Origin: a bacterium Ga0077546 | GTDB lineage: Bacteria > Cyanobacteriota > Vampirovibrionia > Obscuribacterales > Obscuribacteraceae | Length of the DNA stretch: 22,797 nt | Assembly (NCBI GenBank): GCA_001464165.1 | Contig: LNEX01000341.1 | Location: forward strand, 1 to 22,797 | Reading direction: 5' to 3' | Shown: positions 6,964-14,835 of the stretch, one piece after another | How the letters are laid out: each line of letters begins with the position of its first letter | How positions within the stretch are numbered: position 1 is the stretch's first letter | Notes under the pieces: model-generated | Seen by the model: only the letters and a program-made list of their open reading frames with translations | Told to the model about the DNA's origin: nothing | The model's database searches: none | Position numbers and translations under genes: made by a program

Positions 6964-8622
6964 ATGAAGCTGTCGTATTCAAAATCGGTCTTCGCAGCTG
7001 GCCTTGCGTCAGTCGTGATTACCCTGGCACTGGTAGGAATTTTCCTGCCATCTAGTCAATCCTCCGAGCCACAGCCGCAAGCAGTCGCTGTCTCTAGTGA
7101 AATACCAATCTCCTGCAACAGTGAAAACAAAGAACCATTTAACGGCAAAGTTCTCTACGACTGCGTCTTTGGTGTTGTGGTCAAGTCTGATCTGAGTTTA
7201 ATGGACCCAGCCAAGCGTAGTGCTTACATTGAAAAATGGCAGCACCGTTACAACCAAACTATGCTCGATGATCAAGAGCACACTTACATCGCCATCAAAA
7301 GAATGGTTAACGACTTGCATGAAATGCACACGGCCTTTCTGCCACCCAAAGAAGCCAGTGCGCTATTTCAATCAACCCAAGGTAATCTTGTCGGTATCGG
7401 CGCACCAATGATGCGCTTGGGTATGAAGAGCGCCTTAAAAGCACTGGGAGAAAACCCTTCAGCAGAAGCCTTGAAAAGCTTAAACCTGATCAGTGAAAGC
7501 ACCCCGATCGTGGTCTACCCTGCTCCTGCAGCCAATACTCCGGCAGAAAAAGCAGGCCTACTAGGCGGAGATCAGATTGTAGCAGTTGATGGCAAAACTA
7601 CCATAGGCAGAACCTTGAATGAAGTAGTTGACGCCATCAAAGGTAGCGGTGAAGAAGGTTCGCAGGTAGTTCTCTCGGTGAAACGACCTGCTGATGGTAC
7701 TTTTACAGACAAAGAAATTACCATAACTCGCCAAGCTGTACACTTTCCCCAAGTTAGCACCAAACTATTGGACCATGACTTTCTTCATGTCAAAGTGATG
7801 AACTTCACCCATGCTGTAGCTGGTGAATTCAGCGATGCGCTTTACCTAGCCTGTACAGGAAAAACACTGCCTTACGATACTAGGCAACTGATAGAAGTGA
7901 TCAAAGCTTACGACCCCAATAGAGACTGCGCTCTAAAAGGGCTAGTGATTGACTTCAGAAACAATGGCGGTGGAGTGATGAACGAAGCCCTAGATATGGG
8001 TCAAACGCTCATGGCCAAAGGCACCACTATCACCATTCAACAACGGGACGGCGATCGCAGCATAGAGGTACGGCAAAGGCTAGAAGCAGACCATTACGTA
8101 GAAGAGATGCTAGAAAATGGCAATATAGTGAAAAGCCGCAGCACCGCCCGCGTCTTTCGCGTACTACCTGATGTGCCCATTGTTGTTTTAGTTAACGGCA
8201 TGAGCGCTAGCGCCTCCGAAATACTGGCCGGTATGCTGCAAGTTAATGGGCTGGCAACAGTCGTTGGTACCCCTAGCTTTGGCAAAGAAGTAGGACAAGC
8301 CTTTAAACCTATCGACTTTGGCTCAGCTGTAAAAATCACTACCTTTCGCTTCCTACCAGGAGGTGCCGCACTTGGTGCCGGTATTATCCCTGACTATGAA
8401 GTACAGCTGTCTGATGCCTTCATTGACAATCCATTTATTGGCGAAGATACGCAACTAAATAAGGCAATTGAAGTTTTAGCAAGAGGACAAGCAGCCCTTG
8501 AAGAAGCACATAGCCAAGCTGCTATCGCCGCCAAAGAGAAACGCAGTATCGAAGTGCAAGCTGAGCACGACAAGCGCGATCTCGACATCTTCGCTGGCAT
8601 AAACGGCTCAAGCGGAAATTAA
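6964..8622 (+). CDS. Membrane-anchored S41 C-terminal processing peptidase with PDZ domain
   Basis: This 552-residue protein starts 9 bases after the transporter, with aggag overlapping that gene's stop. It has an N-terminal signal anchor (about 8-29), a helical region, a PDZ domain (about 143-258, including GLLGGDQIVAVDG) and an S41 catalytic core. The dyad is visible: Ser416 in SASE and Lys441 in FGKEVGQ. Their 25-residue spacing equals that of the D1 processing protease. Enzymes of this family (CtpA/Prc) trim or degrade envelope proteins from unstructured C-termini outside the cytoplasmic membrane. A charged, Ala-rich, possibly coiled tail (about 495-540) is extra. It is coupled to a transporter and lies near two FtsH-like proteases. 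Its target is unknown. Confidence 0.92.
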   Translation: MKLSYSKSVFAAGLASVVITLALVGIFLPSSQSSEPQPQAVAVSSEIPISCNSENKEPFNGKVLYDCVFGVVVKSDLSLMDPAKRSAYIEKWQHRYNQTMLDDQEHTYIAIKRMVNDLHEMHTAFLPPKEASALFQSTQGNLVGIGAPMMRLGMKSALKALGENPSAEALKSLNLISESTPIVVYPAPAANTPAEKAGLLGGDQIVAVDGKTTIGRTLNEVVDAIKGSGEEGSQVVLSVKRPADGTFTDKEITITRQAVHFPQVSTKLLDHDFLHVKVMNFTHAVAGEFSDALYLACTGKTLPYDTRQLIEVIKAYDPNRDCALKGLVIDFRNNGGGVMNEALDMGQTLMAKGTTITIQQRDGDRSIEVRQRLEADHYVEEMLENGNIVKSRSTARVFRVLPDVPIVVLVNGMSASASEILAGMLQVNGLATVVGTPSFGKEVGQAFKPIDFGSAVKITTFRFLPGGAALGAGIIPDYEVQLSDAFIDNPFIGEDTQLNKAIEVLARGQAALEEAHSQAAIAAKEKRSIEVQAEHDKRDLDIFAGINGSSGN

Positions 8623-8640
8623 CAGCGACTTAAACCGGCA

Positions 8641-8682
8641 GCGAGAGCAGCACCAATACAGAGGTGTTGCTCTTGCCTTTAT
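8641..8682 (+). terminator. Strong intrinsic-terminator-like hairpin after the S41 protease gene
   Basis: A 14-pair stem (8641-8654 with 8663-8676, including two G-U pairs) encloses the loop AATACAGA and is followed by CTTTATT. It begins 18 bases after the stop of the protease gene and ends well before the gaggaaa ribosome binding site at about 8696-8702. It is the best candidate for the end of the transporter/protease transcript. Confidence 0.65.
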
Positions 8683-8706
8683 TCATAGAAAAACTGAGGA
8701 AAACTC

Positions 8707-9066
8707 ATGACTATCAAAAAATCATTTCTCGTGGTTCCTGCATATTTAGCTGGCATCGCTTCTACAGCGGCAGCGTCTCAACTATTACCACAGCACATTG
8801 GCTTGCCAATAGCAGCTGTACTTACTATTGCTATGCTCAGCTATTTCTCTCTGACGCACCGTGCACTCAATGGAGAACTAACGATTCACATAGTGGTATG
8901 GGCTATAGCTATCGCCATTGCCTGCGGGCTAGCCGCTACCGTCTTTGCTGCAATCCCGGGGCCTACAGTAAGTTTCATGGATAACGCTACCTGGTGGCAG
9001 CTAGCTTTTGTTGTCACTCAGCAAGTCTTTTATTTCGGCATTCATGCCTTCACCTCAGATGACTAA
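8707..9066 (+). CDS. Small membrane protein, unknown
   Basis: The 119-residue protein starts at ATG 8707 after tgaggaaaactc. It is mostly hydrophobic, with four likely helices (about 8-26, 33-49, 60-83 and 96-114) and a short acidic end (TSDD). I do not recognise the family. It opens a run of compact genes (8707-11309), most of which encode similarly small multi-pass proteins, with short gaps that suggest one transcript. No catalytic or binding motif is evident. Confidence 0.75.
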   Translation: MTIKKSFLVVPAYLAGIASTAAASQLLPQHIGLPIAAVLTIAMLSYFSLTHRALNGELTIHIVVWAIAIAIACGLAATVFAAIPGPTVSFMDNATWWQLAFVVTQQVFYFGIHAFTSDD

Positions 9067-9106
9067 GGCAATCACCGAATTACCTCAATACGAACCCGGA
9101 GAAACT

Positions 9107-9856
9107 ATGGCTCAACCGCAACACCACTTTAGCCGCGACGATCTCACTTACTTACTCAACCTATCTCTGAGAAAGTGGAGCAATGGCGAAGCCAAATTTG
9201 AGTGTGTCACTATCAACTGTGACGAGCAAGGCCAAGTGACAGGCTACATGTTCATGCGCCCAGGCGCTAGTTCTGATGCTTTCGATAAGAAATCTACTAC
9301 TGTTACTCTGAGCACAGAACTTATCACCACGGCCATATATCAAGCAGCCAGTGATGAAGGTTCTCCCCTGGCGTTGAATAGCCTGGTCTTCAGCAACAGC
9401 AAAGAAGCAGGGGCAACAGTTGTTAAAGCAACTGCCTTGGCTGCTGCCGAAGAAAGTCAGACAGAAAACAATTGGCCCGCGGCACCACTCACTGCGCCAG
9501 GCATAGTGACATTTCCAGCCCCTGTAAGCGTCTTCTTCGACAACGAAGAACTGCATGAACTGATCAAGAGTTCAGGCAAGAGAGCAGGATATATCTTCAA
9601 TGATGTATCGCTAACAGGCAACCAGCCTGAAGCTATCGGCGCCAACCTAAGCGTCAAAACCGGCAATAGCGAACACTCTAACGGCAGCGCAGTAACACTG
9701 TCACCACCAAGGCTGAATCAAACTCTAGCCGCAGAGCTAACAGACAGAGGCTACCTCGTCACTGAAGACGGCTTGACCTTGGAACTGAACCCAGAACCGG
9801 GCAATGAAAACAAAGTCTGTGCCACTGTCTCAGTTCTTGCCATACCCAACCCTTAA
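9107..9856 (+). CDS. Unknown soluble protein with two copies of one domain
   Basis: The protein is 249 residues from ATG 9107, preceded by cggagaaact. An upstream ATG in the same frame (9008) would overlap the previous gene and lacks a ribosome binding site. No membrane helix or signal peptide is seen. Residues 8-111 and 144-246 look like an internal duplication: F-x-x-[DE]-[DE]-L-x-x-L at 8 and 144, a strand pair with V-[ST]-[IL] at 34 and 167, then [TA]-V-T-L-S at 65 and 195 followed by a helix and a hydrophobic strand. A Pro/Ala-rich linker (about 123-140) joins them. The product is probably cytosolic. It lies among small membrane protein genes and may serve them, but no function can be assigned. 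Confidence 0.75.
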   Translation: MAQPQHHFSRDDLTYLLNLSLRKWSNGEAKFECVTINCDEQGQVTGYMFMRPGASSDAFDKKSTTVTLSTELITTAIYQAASDEGSPLALNSLVFSNSKEAGATVVKATALAAAEESQTENNWPAAPLTAPGIVTFPAPVSVFFDNEELHELIKSSGKRAGYIFNDVSLTGNQPEAIGANLSVKTGNSEHSNGSAVTLSPPRLNQTLAAELTDRGYLVTEDGLTLELNPEPGNENKVCATVSVLAIPNP

Positions 9857-9881
9857 ACCTACCACAACCGCACTGGACCAT

Positions 9882-10202
9882 ATGAAATTTATCGCCCACA
9901 TCCTCCTTTCTGCAATTCTCTTTAGCTTCGTCTTTCCGGCTATCGTGCCTGGTATCGAAATGCATGGCAGCTTTCTTCCTCAAGGCATTATCTGCGGCTT
10001 TCTCTTCGCCGTAGCCGGTTGGCTTCTCGGCCTCTTTTTTGGTGTTGTGATCATCTATATCTTGCAGATGTTCATTCCGGTGCTGCAACTACAACTGATG
10101 GCCTCCTGGTTTCCTGCATATCTATCAGTAGATAGCTGGGAGTCTGCCACAGTCGGTGGGCTCTGTATCTTTACCATCAACTGGTTCCTGACAAAACGCT
10201 AA
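9882..10202 (+). CDS. Small membrane protein, loosely like the YvlD/phage-holin-4 superfamily
   Basis: I place the start at ATG 9882 (106 residues, MKFIAHILL), 25 bases after the preceding stop. A longer frame from 9804 would overlap the previous gene by 53 bases. The ribosome binding site is weak (tgga). Three to four helices are likely (about 4-20, 29-54, 56-75 and 86-103). The arrangement of an early helix ending in PGI, long central helices and a final helix recalls small YvlD-type membrane proteins, but the resemblance is only in pattern. Role unknown. Confidence 0.65.
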   Translation: MKFIAHILLSAILFSFVFPAIVPGIEMHGSFLPQGIICGFLFAVAGWLLGLFFGVVIIYILQMFIPVLQLQLMASWFPAYLSVDSWESATVGGLCIFTINWFLTKR

Positions 10203-10255
10203 CTAGGCGACTCAACTTATTAAACAGCTGCAACAGCCACAAACGAGGAACAGCC

Positions 10256-10462
10256 ATGGCTATCTCAATTGCAATCATTTACTTGCTGATTCTATTGCTC
10301 GTCTTCTACCTCTGGCTAATCGGCCTCTGGCGAGCCTTTAAAGCACACCCACTGCTGGGCCTGCTTTTTCTAATCCTTCAAGCCCCTCTAACCATAATCG
10401 GCGCTATCTATGTCTTATTCAAATACGACGTCGCCGCCGAGATAGTAAAGCTACTCGACTAG
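10256..10462 (+). CDS. Small two-helix membrane protein
   Basis: This 68-residue protein starts at ATG 10256 after a clear gaggaacagcc. Two long hydrophobic segments (about 3-26 and 32-54) are separated by the basic stretch WRAFKAHP and followed by a short amphipathic end. The family is unknown. It lies 53 bases after the previous gene and 16 before the next, consistent with an operon of small membrane proteins. Confidence 0.65.
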   Translation: MAISIAIIYLLILLLVFYLWLIGLWRAFKAHPLLGLLFLILQAPLTIIGAIYVLFKYDVAAEIVKLLD

Positions 10463-10478
10463 CAAATATGGAATTCAC

Positions 10479-10805
10479 ATGAATCTCAAATTACACAATA
10501 AAAATCACGAAAATATTTTCCTTACTTTGGCGGCGGCATCCTGCACATCGATTGCCGTGGTGCTCGCCTTTTCTCGCACAGCGCCGGTGCTAATGTTCAC
10601 CATGGGCCTAGTGGTTTTCTGCCTGATTTTAAACGCAGGCTGGAGAGCAGCAGGAGCGAGAGTGTTGCTCGCATCTTACGCCTGGCCAATGACAAGTGCT
10701 TGGCTCTGGCTCTCACTTTTCAGCTGGTTCGCCTACATATCAGATAGCTTCTGGCTCTGGCTAACAGGTGCAGCAGCGATACTCGCCTGGCTCACCAGAA
10801 AATAA
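10479..10805 (+). CDS. Small Trp-rich membrane protein, unknown
   Basis: This 108-residue protein starts at ATG 10479, 16 bases after the previous stop, with a modest ggaattc site. After a polar N-terminus (MNLKLHNKNHEN) come three to four hydrophobic segments rich in Trp and Ala (about 13-30, 34-52, 60-83 and 88-105). No family is recognised. Position and spacing suggest co-expression with 10256. Confidence 0.65.
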   Translation: MNLKLHNKNHENIFLTLAAASCTSIAVVLAFSRTAPVLMFTMGLVVFCLILNAGWRAAGARVLLASYAWPMTSAWLWLSLFSWFAYISDSFWLWLTGAAAILAWLTRK

Positions 10806-10819
10806 GAAACTGTTTCCGC

Positions 10820-10844
10820 CCCGTAACCTAACACCGGGTTTTAT
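10820..10844 (+). terminator. Weak terminator-like hairpin
   Basis: CCCG (10820-10823) pairs with CGGG (10835-10838), followed by TTTTAT. Only four pairs are certain, so it may be partial or inactive. It sits between the genes at 10479 and 10887, in an 81-base gap. Confidence 0.3.
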
Positions 10845-10886
10845 ATCCACTTCAAGGCTAATCATTAGATTTAGCTGGAGGTTTTT

Positions 10887-11309
10887 ATGTCTACTTTAAT
10901 TGCAACAATCGGCCTGGTCTGGCTATCACTAACATTTATTGCTCCCAAAATAACCAAAGGCAACGTCACAGTCAGCGAGTTTTCACTCTCAATGGTGCCA
11001 CCAGCATTAATGGCATCACTCAGCATCATAATGCTGATCTGTGGCCTCGGCATTGCCACAATGTTTGCCATGAGCATACTCGGAATACCACTGAGCCTGG
11101 AAGTCGTTATTGCTAGCCCAGGACAATATGCCATCAATGAATTAGCCACCAACCTGATAGCAACAACAGCGGCCTTAGTGATGAGCAGCAAACTGATGCC
11201 ATCACTAATCAGTGTCACAAGTGGACGCTGGGCAGCAATTGCCAGCCTACCAATTGCCCTGTTTATGACAGCAATTGGTCTAATGGCGGCCGTACCAGTA
11301 ATGGTTTAA
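10887..11309 (+). CDS. Membrane protein of unknown function
   Basis: This 140-residue protein starts at ATG 10887 with a strong ctggaggt site. Four hydrophobic regions (about 2-19, 38-66, 84-105 and 115-138) are rich in Met, Ile and Ala, with very few charges overall. A short polar loop (20-34, with KITKGNVTVSE) follows the first helix. I do not recognise the family. It closes the run of small membrane proteins before the beta-oxidation operon. Confidence 0.7.
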   Translation: MSTLIATIGLVWLSLTFIAPKITKGNVTVSEFSLSMVPPALMASLSIIMLICGLGIATMFAMSILGIPLSLEVVIASPGQYAINELATNLIATTAALVMSSKLMPSLISVTSGRWAAIASLPIALFMTAIGLMAAVPVMV

Positions 11310-11333
11310 TGAGCAGCTCAAAGTAAAAATATC

Positions 11334-11412
11334 AGACCTCAAGTAGGTCTTACACCCGCACAGATGAAGAAAGGCAGAGTCTTAAGTCTAGACAACTCTC
11401 TGCTCTTTCTTT
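11334..11412 (+). terminator. Two hairpins between the small membrane proteins and the beta-oxidation operon
   Basis: AGACCT (11334-11339) pairs perfectly with AGGTCT (11345-11350) over the loop CAAGT. A second, longer imperfect stem joins 11370-11380 with 11395-11408 (AAAG/CTTT outside, GCAGAGT against ACTCTCTGC with a two-base bulge) and runs into ctttcttt. The second could terminate the upstream transcript; the first may be a leader or processing structure. No convincing promoter was recognised before the gene at 11450. Confidence 0.45.
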
Positions 11413-11449
11413 AGTGCGCCTATCAACCACAAATTAAAGGAAACTGATC

Positions 11450-13447
11450 ATGTCTAATCAAGACACAACAATCAATAGTTCCGACAATCGCAACCCAGGT
11501 GGCGATATCGACCTAATCAAAGACTCAATGGAAAAAGCTGGCAAAAACAAGGAAGAAGTTGGCAGCGTTGTCACCATCGACCAGGCTCAAATTGCAGCAG
11601 ACAGTGGTCGCGCTAAACCAGGAGTACTGCAACAAGCACTGCTGGCACAAAGCGTCGACTTGCGTCTGTTTGCTTGTCAGGCCAACAAAATTGAACTAAC
11701 CGACTCCGAAGCTGCTGCTGCATTACTGGCCAGCATCGAGGTCGGAAAAAGACACCGAGATGCAGGCACAGTTATTGGCGCCGATGGTAAAGTCAACCCG
11801 GTGCTGATTGCCGAACTAGCAGAAGCTGGCTACTGGGGCTTACCGATTCCAAAAGAATACGGTGGCTCAGGGGCTTCAAAGTTCTTCCTCGGTCGCACTA
11901 TGACCCAAATGGGTGCAACTGTTGCCGAAATCATTGGCGGCTTGCTCTCAATTGAACGCTTAATCGGCACAGCCGGTCCATTAATTTGGAAAGGCAACCC
12001 TGAGCAAAAAGAGCGTTTATTGCGCCCACTAGCTGCGGGCCATGTACGTTCAGGCTTTGGTGGCACTGAACCATCAGTCGGTTGTAACATCACCAAAGCC
12101 AGTACCTACGGCGTTGTCGACGGTGATGACATTGTCGTCTATGGCGAGAAATTGTTCATCTCCAACGCCTGGTATGGTCACGAAATTGCACTCTTACTGC
12201 TGATTGACAACAAGCTAAGAGTGCTAATCACAACCCTGCCTCAAGAAGATAGCGAAGTATTCTCTATCAACAACTACGGCATCCACGCCCTGCGCTACAT
12301 CCACAACAAGGGTCTGAAGTTCAACGGCCTGCGTGTGCCCAAAGCTAACTTGCTAGAAGGTGACGGCTTAGCCATCATTTTCCACGACTTAGACGAAGGT
12401 CGCTTCGCCGTTGCCACCACTGGTGCGGCAAGAATGCGCAGAATTTTGGCCATGTGCGTACAGTGGGTAGACTACCGTGATACTTTCGGTGTCAAGCTAA
12501 AAGATCGCCAGTACATCCGCTACAACCTAGCGCTGCAAGCAGCCTACATTGCTGGAGCCGACGCCTTGGTCGACTGGTCATCCAGTTTGATTGATGCTGG
12601 CTATCAAGGCGATGTCAGTTCAATGATTACTAAAACACAAGCCACCAATTGGTTGAGTCAAGTTGCAACTGAGCTTGGTTTGTTTACTATCGGCGGCCGC
12701 TTCACCTTACACGGAAACACCATTGGCGACAACATGGCCGATGACCAGGTAACAAAAGTGTACGAAGGGCCGAACAACATGCTGGGCATGGCCTGCGTTA
12801 AGTCGCTAATCAAAGCCTTTGGCGAACCGTACTTAGGCCCAGTGATGCAGGAGTTCAAAAACGCTGGTATCGACCCTAACAAGCTGGTTTTCAACGCTAA
12901 GAACTTTTCTCAAACTTGCAGCTACTTGCTGGCCAACACAGGTAAGCTAGTGAAGAACCGCAAGAAAATTCTGGCAGCGACAATCAAGCTAGCCAGCTAC
13001 ATCAAGCAGATTCGCACCACACCAAAAGCCAGTGCGCAATTTGCCTTCGAAGGTCTGGATAGCCGCTTCGAAGCCCACCGTAAATTTGCTGACAAAGCCT
13101 GGTTCAAATGGCGTAAGCAGTTCATTTTCAACGTCTTGAAATATCAAGAAAGATTGGGTGACAAGCAGCTGACTATGCTAGAAAGCATCTACGAACCAGT
13201 GGCAAGCATCACCACGATGTTCTGCGCTATTGCCGCCTCTCGTGCAGCAGCCGCAAGCGGAGACAAAGCAACCGTTGCCGCTCTGAACTTGCTCTGCCTA
13301 GAAATGCGCTGCAAGCTAGCTGGCGAAAAACACACAGCCAGTCAGTACGAAAGAGCTGTTGATGAAGTAGCGACCTATGTATTGGCCGGAGAGTTCCACC
13401 AGTTAGATGGTGTTCCTGCTGGCGAAATTCAACAGCCTTACAAATAA
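11450..13447 (+). CDS. Long-type acyl-CoA dehydrogenase
   Basis: This 665-residue protein starts at ATG 11450 after aaaggaaactg. A polar N-terminal extension of about 40 residues precedes the acyl-CoA dehydrogenase fold: LPIPKEYGGSG (131-141), the flavin/substrate strand SGFGGTEPSVGCN (201-213), and KVYEGPNNMLG with the probable catalytic base Glu439. About 215 further residues form a helical C-terminal extension, as in VLCAD-type enzymes. It catalyses the first, FAD-dependent dehydrogenation of fatty acyl-CoA, passing electrons to an electron-transfer flavoprotein. The size suggests long-chain substrates. It leads an operon with thiolase (13546) and hydratase/dehydrogenase (14836). A hairpin in the gap to the thiolase may adjust the expression ratio. 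Confidence 0.93.
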   Translation: MSNQDTTINSSDNRNPGGDIDLIKDSMEKAGKNKEEVGSVVTIDQAQIAADSGRAKPGVLQQALLAQSVDLRLFACQANKIELTDSEAAAALLASIEVGKRHRDAGTVIGADGKVNPVLIAELAEAGYWGLPIPKEYGGSGASKFFLGRTMTQMGATVAEIIGGLLSIERLIGTAGPLIWKGNPEQKERLLRPLAAGHVRSGFGGTEPSVGCNITKASTYGVVDGDDIVVYGEKLFISNAWYGHEIALLLLIDNKLRVLITTLPQEDSEVFSINNYGIHALRYIHNKGLKFNGLRVPKANLLEGDGLAIIFHDLDEGRFAVATTGAARMRRILAMCVQWVDYRDTFGVKLKDRQYIRYNLALQAAYIAGADALVDWSSSLIDAGYQGDVSSMITKTQATNWLSQVATELGLFTIGGRFTLHGNTIGDNMADDQVTKVYEGPNNMLGMACVKSLIKAFGEPYLGPVMQEFKNAGIDPNKLVFNAKNFSQTCSYLLANTGKLVKNRKKILAATIKLASYIKQIRTTPKASAQFAFEGLDSRFEAHRKFADKAWFKWRKQFIFNVLKYQERLGDKQLTMLESIYEPVASITTMFCAIAASRAAAASGDKATVAALNLLCLEMRCKLAGEKHTASQYERAVDEVATYVLAGEFHQLDGVPAGEIQQPYK

Positions 13448-13467
13448 ACCGGTCTTTCTTCGGCATC

Positions 13468-13508
13468 GTAGCAGGCGATAAGCAATTGATTGCCTGCTAC
13501 TTCTTTGC
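13468..13508 (+). terminator. Hairpin with short T-rich tail between dehydrogenase and thiolase genes
   Basis: GTAGCAGGC (13468-13476) pairs perfectly with GCCTGCTAC (13492-13500) and is followed by TTCTTTGC. Nine pairs plus a T-rich tail resemble an intrinsic terminator, but it lies inside an apparent operon. A partial terminator or mRNA-stability element that lowers or separates thiolase expression is a fair reading. Confidence 0.55.
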
Positions 13509-13545
13509 AAACGAACTTTTACCTTTAATCACCAGGAGAATTATC

Positions 13546-14826
13546 ATGTCGTCAGAGAACAGTAACAATGAAAGCTCAACCAAACGCAAAGTCGTTCTGG
13601 TCGCTAGCAGTCGCACAGCGATTGGCAAAATGGGCGGAGCCTTGCGCCGACATAGCCCCGCTGAAATGGGCGCCCATGTGCTCAAATGTGCGGTAAGAAA
13701 AGCAAAAATCAAGCACCTCAGCATGATTGATCAGGTTGTCTTTGGCCATGCGGTGCAAAGCTACTACGAGCCAAACACTGCTCGTGTAGCGCTACAAAAC
13801 GCTGGCTTGCCTGAAAGCATCAACTGCTACACAGTGCATCAGCAGTGCGCCAGCGGTATGAACGCCGGCTTTCAGATCTGGTCTGAAATCGCCAGCGGCC
13901 GCAATGAACTTGGCATCGCTGTCGGTGTTGAATCAATGTCATCACCGCCGCTAATCGTCAACGGTGCTAAGCGCTACACCGGGCTCAACAAATGGTTGAC
14001 TCAACAGGCCCCCAAGGCACTGCGCAAAATCTTCAAAGTCTTTGGCCCACTGCCCTTCTTTGGTCTCGCTGACAGCGGCCTAGGCCCTGCCTACTTAGCC
14101 AAAGATCCAGCCAAGCTAAACATGATGAAAACGGCACAGATTGTCGGCAATCTAGTCGATGTCAGCCGCGCTGAAGCCGACCAATTCGCCGCTCGCTCTC
14201 ATGCCAATGCTCTGTCGGCAATAGCCTCTGGTCGCCTGGCCCACGAAATTGACCCCATGGTCATACCTGGCTATGGGGTCTTCGATACCGACGAGCATCC
14301 CCGGGTCACCAACTTAAAATCACTGAGCAAACTACCCGCCTTAGCTGGAACCGGCTTAATTACAGCTGGCAACGCTTCAGGTATGGGAGATGGCGCCTGT
14401 GCCCTGGTCATGTGTAGCGAAGAAATGGCTGAGAAGCTTGGCCTTGAGCCACTGGCAGAAATCGTCGATTTCTGCTTCACCGGTCGCGATGCCGTTTCGA
14501 TGGGTCTTGGCCCGGTTGAAGCAGTGAGAGAACTGTTAGCCGCCAACGGCTTGACAGTAGACGAAATTGACCCTTGGGAGCTAAACGAAGCCTTCAGTCA
14601 TCAAGTTCTATCGGTGATCAAATGCCTCGGTATTAACCCGAACAAAGTCAACAGAAATGGTGGCGGCATTTCCCTCAGCCATCCGCTAGGAATGACCGGA
14701 GCTCGCATCATCGCAGCGGCGGCCTGGGAACTAGCACTAAACGGTGGAAACTATGCCGTTGCTTCACTGTGCGTCGGTGGTGGCATGGCCGGTGCTGTCT
14801 TGATCAAACCTTATACAAAAAACTAG
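13546..14826 (+). CDS. fadI: Thiolase (acetyl-CoA acyltransferase)
   Basis: The protein is 426 residues from ATG 13546, preceded by aggagaattatc. An upstream start in the same frame (13486) would lie inside the hairpin and lacks a ribosome binding site. The thiolase catalytic set is complete: nucleophile Cys101 in VHQQCASGMNAG, NEAF at 347-350, His379 in SLSHPLGMTG, and Cys409 in SLCVGGGMAG. It cleaves 3-ketoacyl-CoA with CoA to acetyl-CoA and a shortened acyl-CoA, the last step of beta-oxidation. Pairing with a FadJ-type partner 9 bases downstream supports FadI rather than biosynthetic acetoacetyl-CoA thiolase. The symbol follows this context and is less certain than the family. Confidence 0.92.
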   Translation: MSSENSNNESSTKRKVVLVASSRTAIGKMGGALRRHSPAEMGAHVLKCAVRKAKIKHLSMIDQVVFGHAVQSYYEPNTARVALQNAGLPESINCYTVHQQCASGMNAGFQIWSEIASGRNELGIAVGVESMSSPPLIVNGAKRYTGLNKWLTQQAPKALRKIFKVFGPLPFFGLADSGLGPAYLAKDPAKLNMMKTAQIVGNLVDVSRAEADQFAARSHANALSAIASGRLAHEIDPMVIPGYGVFDTDEHPRVTNLKSLSKLPALAGTGLITAGNASGMGDGACALVMCSEEMAEKLGLEPLAEIVDFCFTGRDAVSMGLGPVEAVRELLAANGLTVDEIDPWELNEAFSHQVLSVIKCLGINPNKVNRNGGGISLSHPLGMTGARIIAAAAWELALNGGNYAVASLCVGGGMAGAVLIKPYTKN

Positions 14827-14835
14827 GAGCCTAAA

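Noticed and set aside
9008..9106. Upstream start of the two-domain protein
   Set aside because: It overlaps the preceding gene and lacks a ribosome binding site, whereas ATG 9107 has cggag at the right distance.
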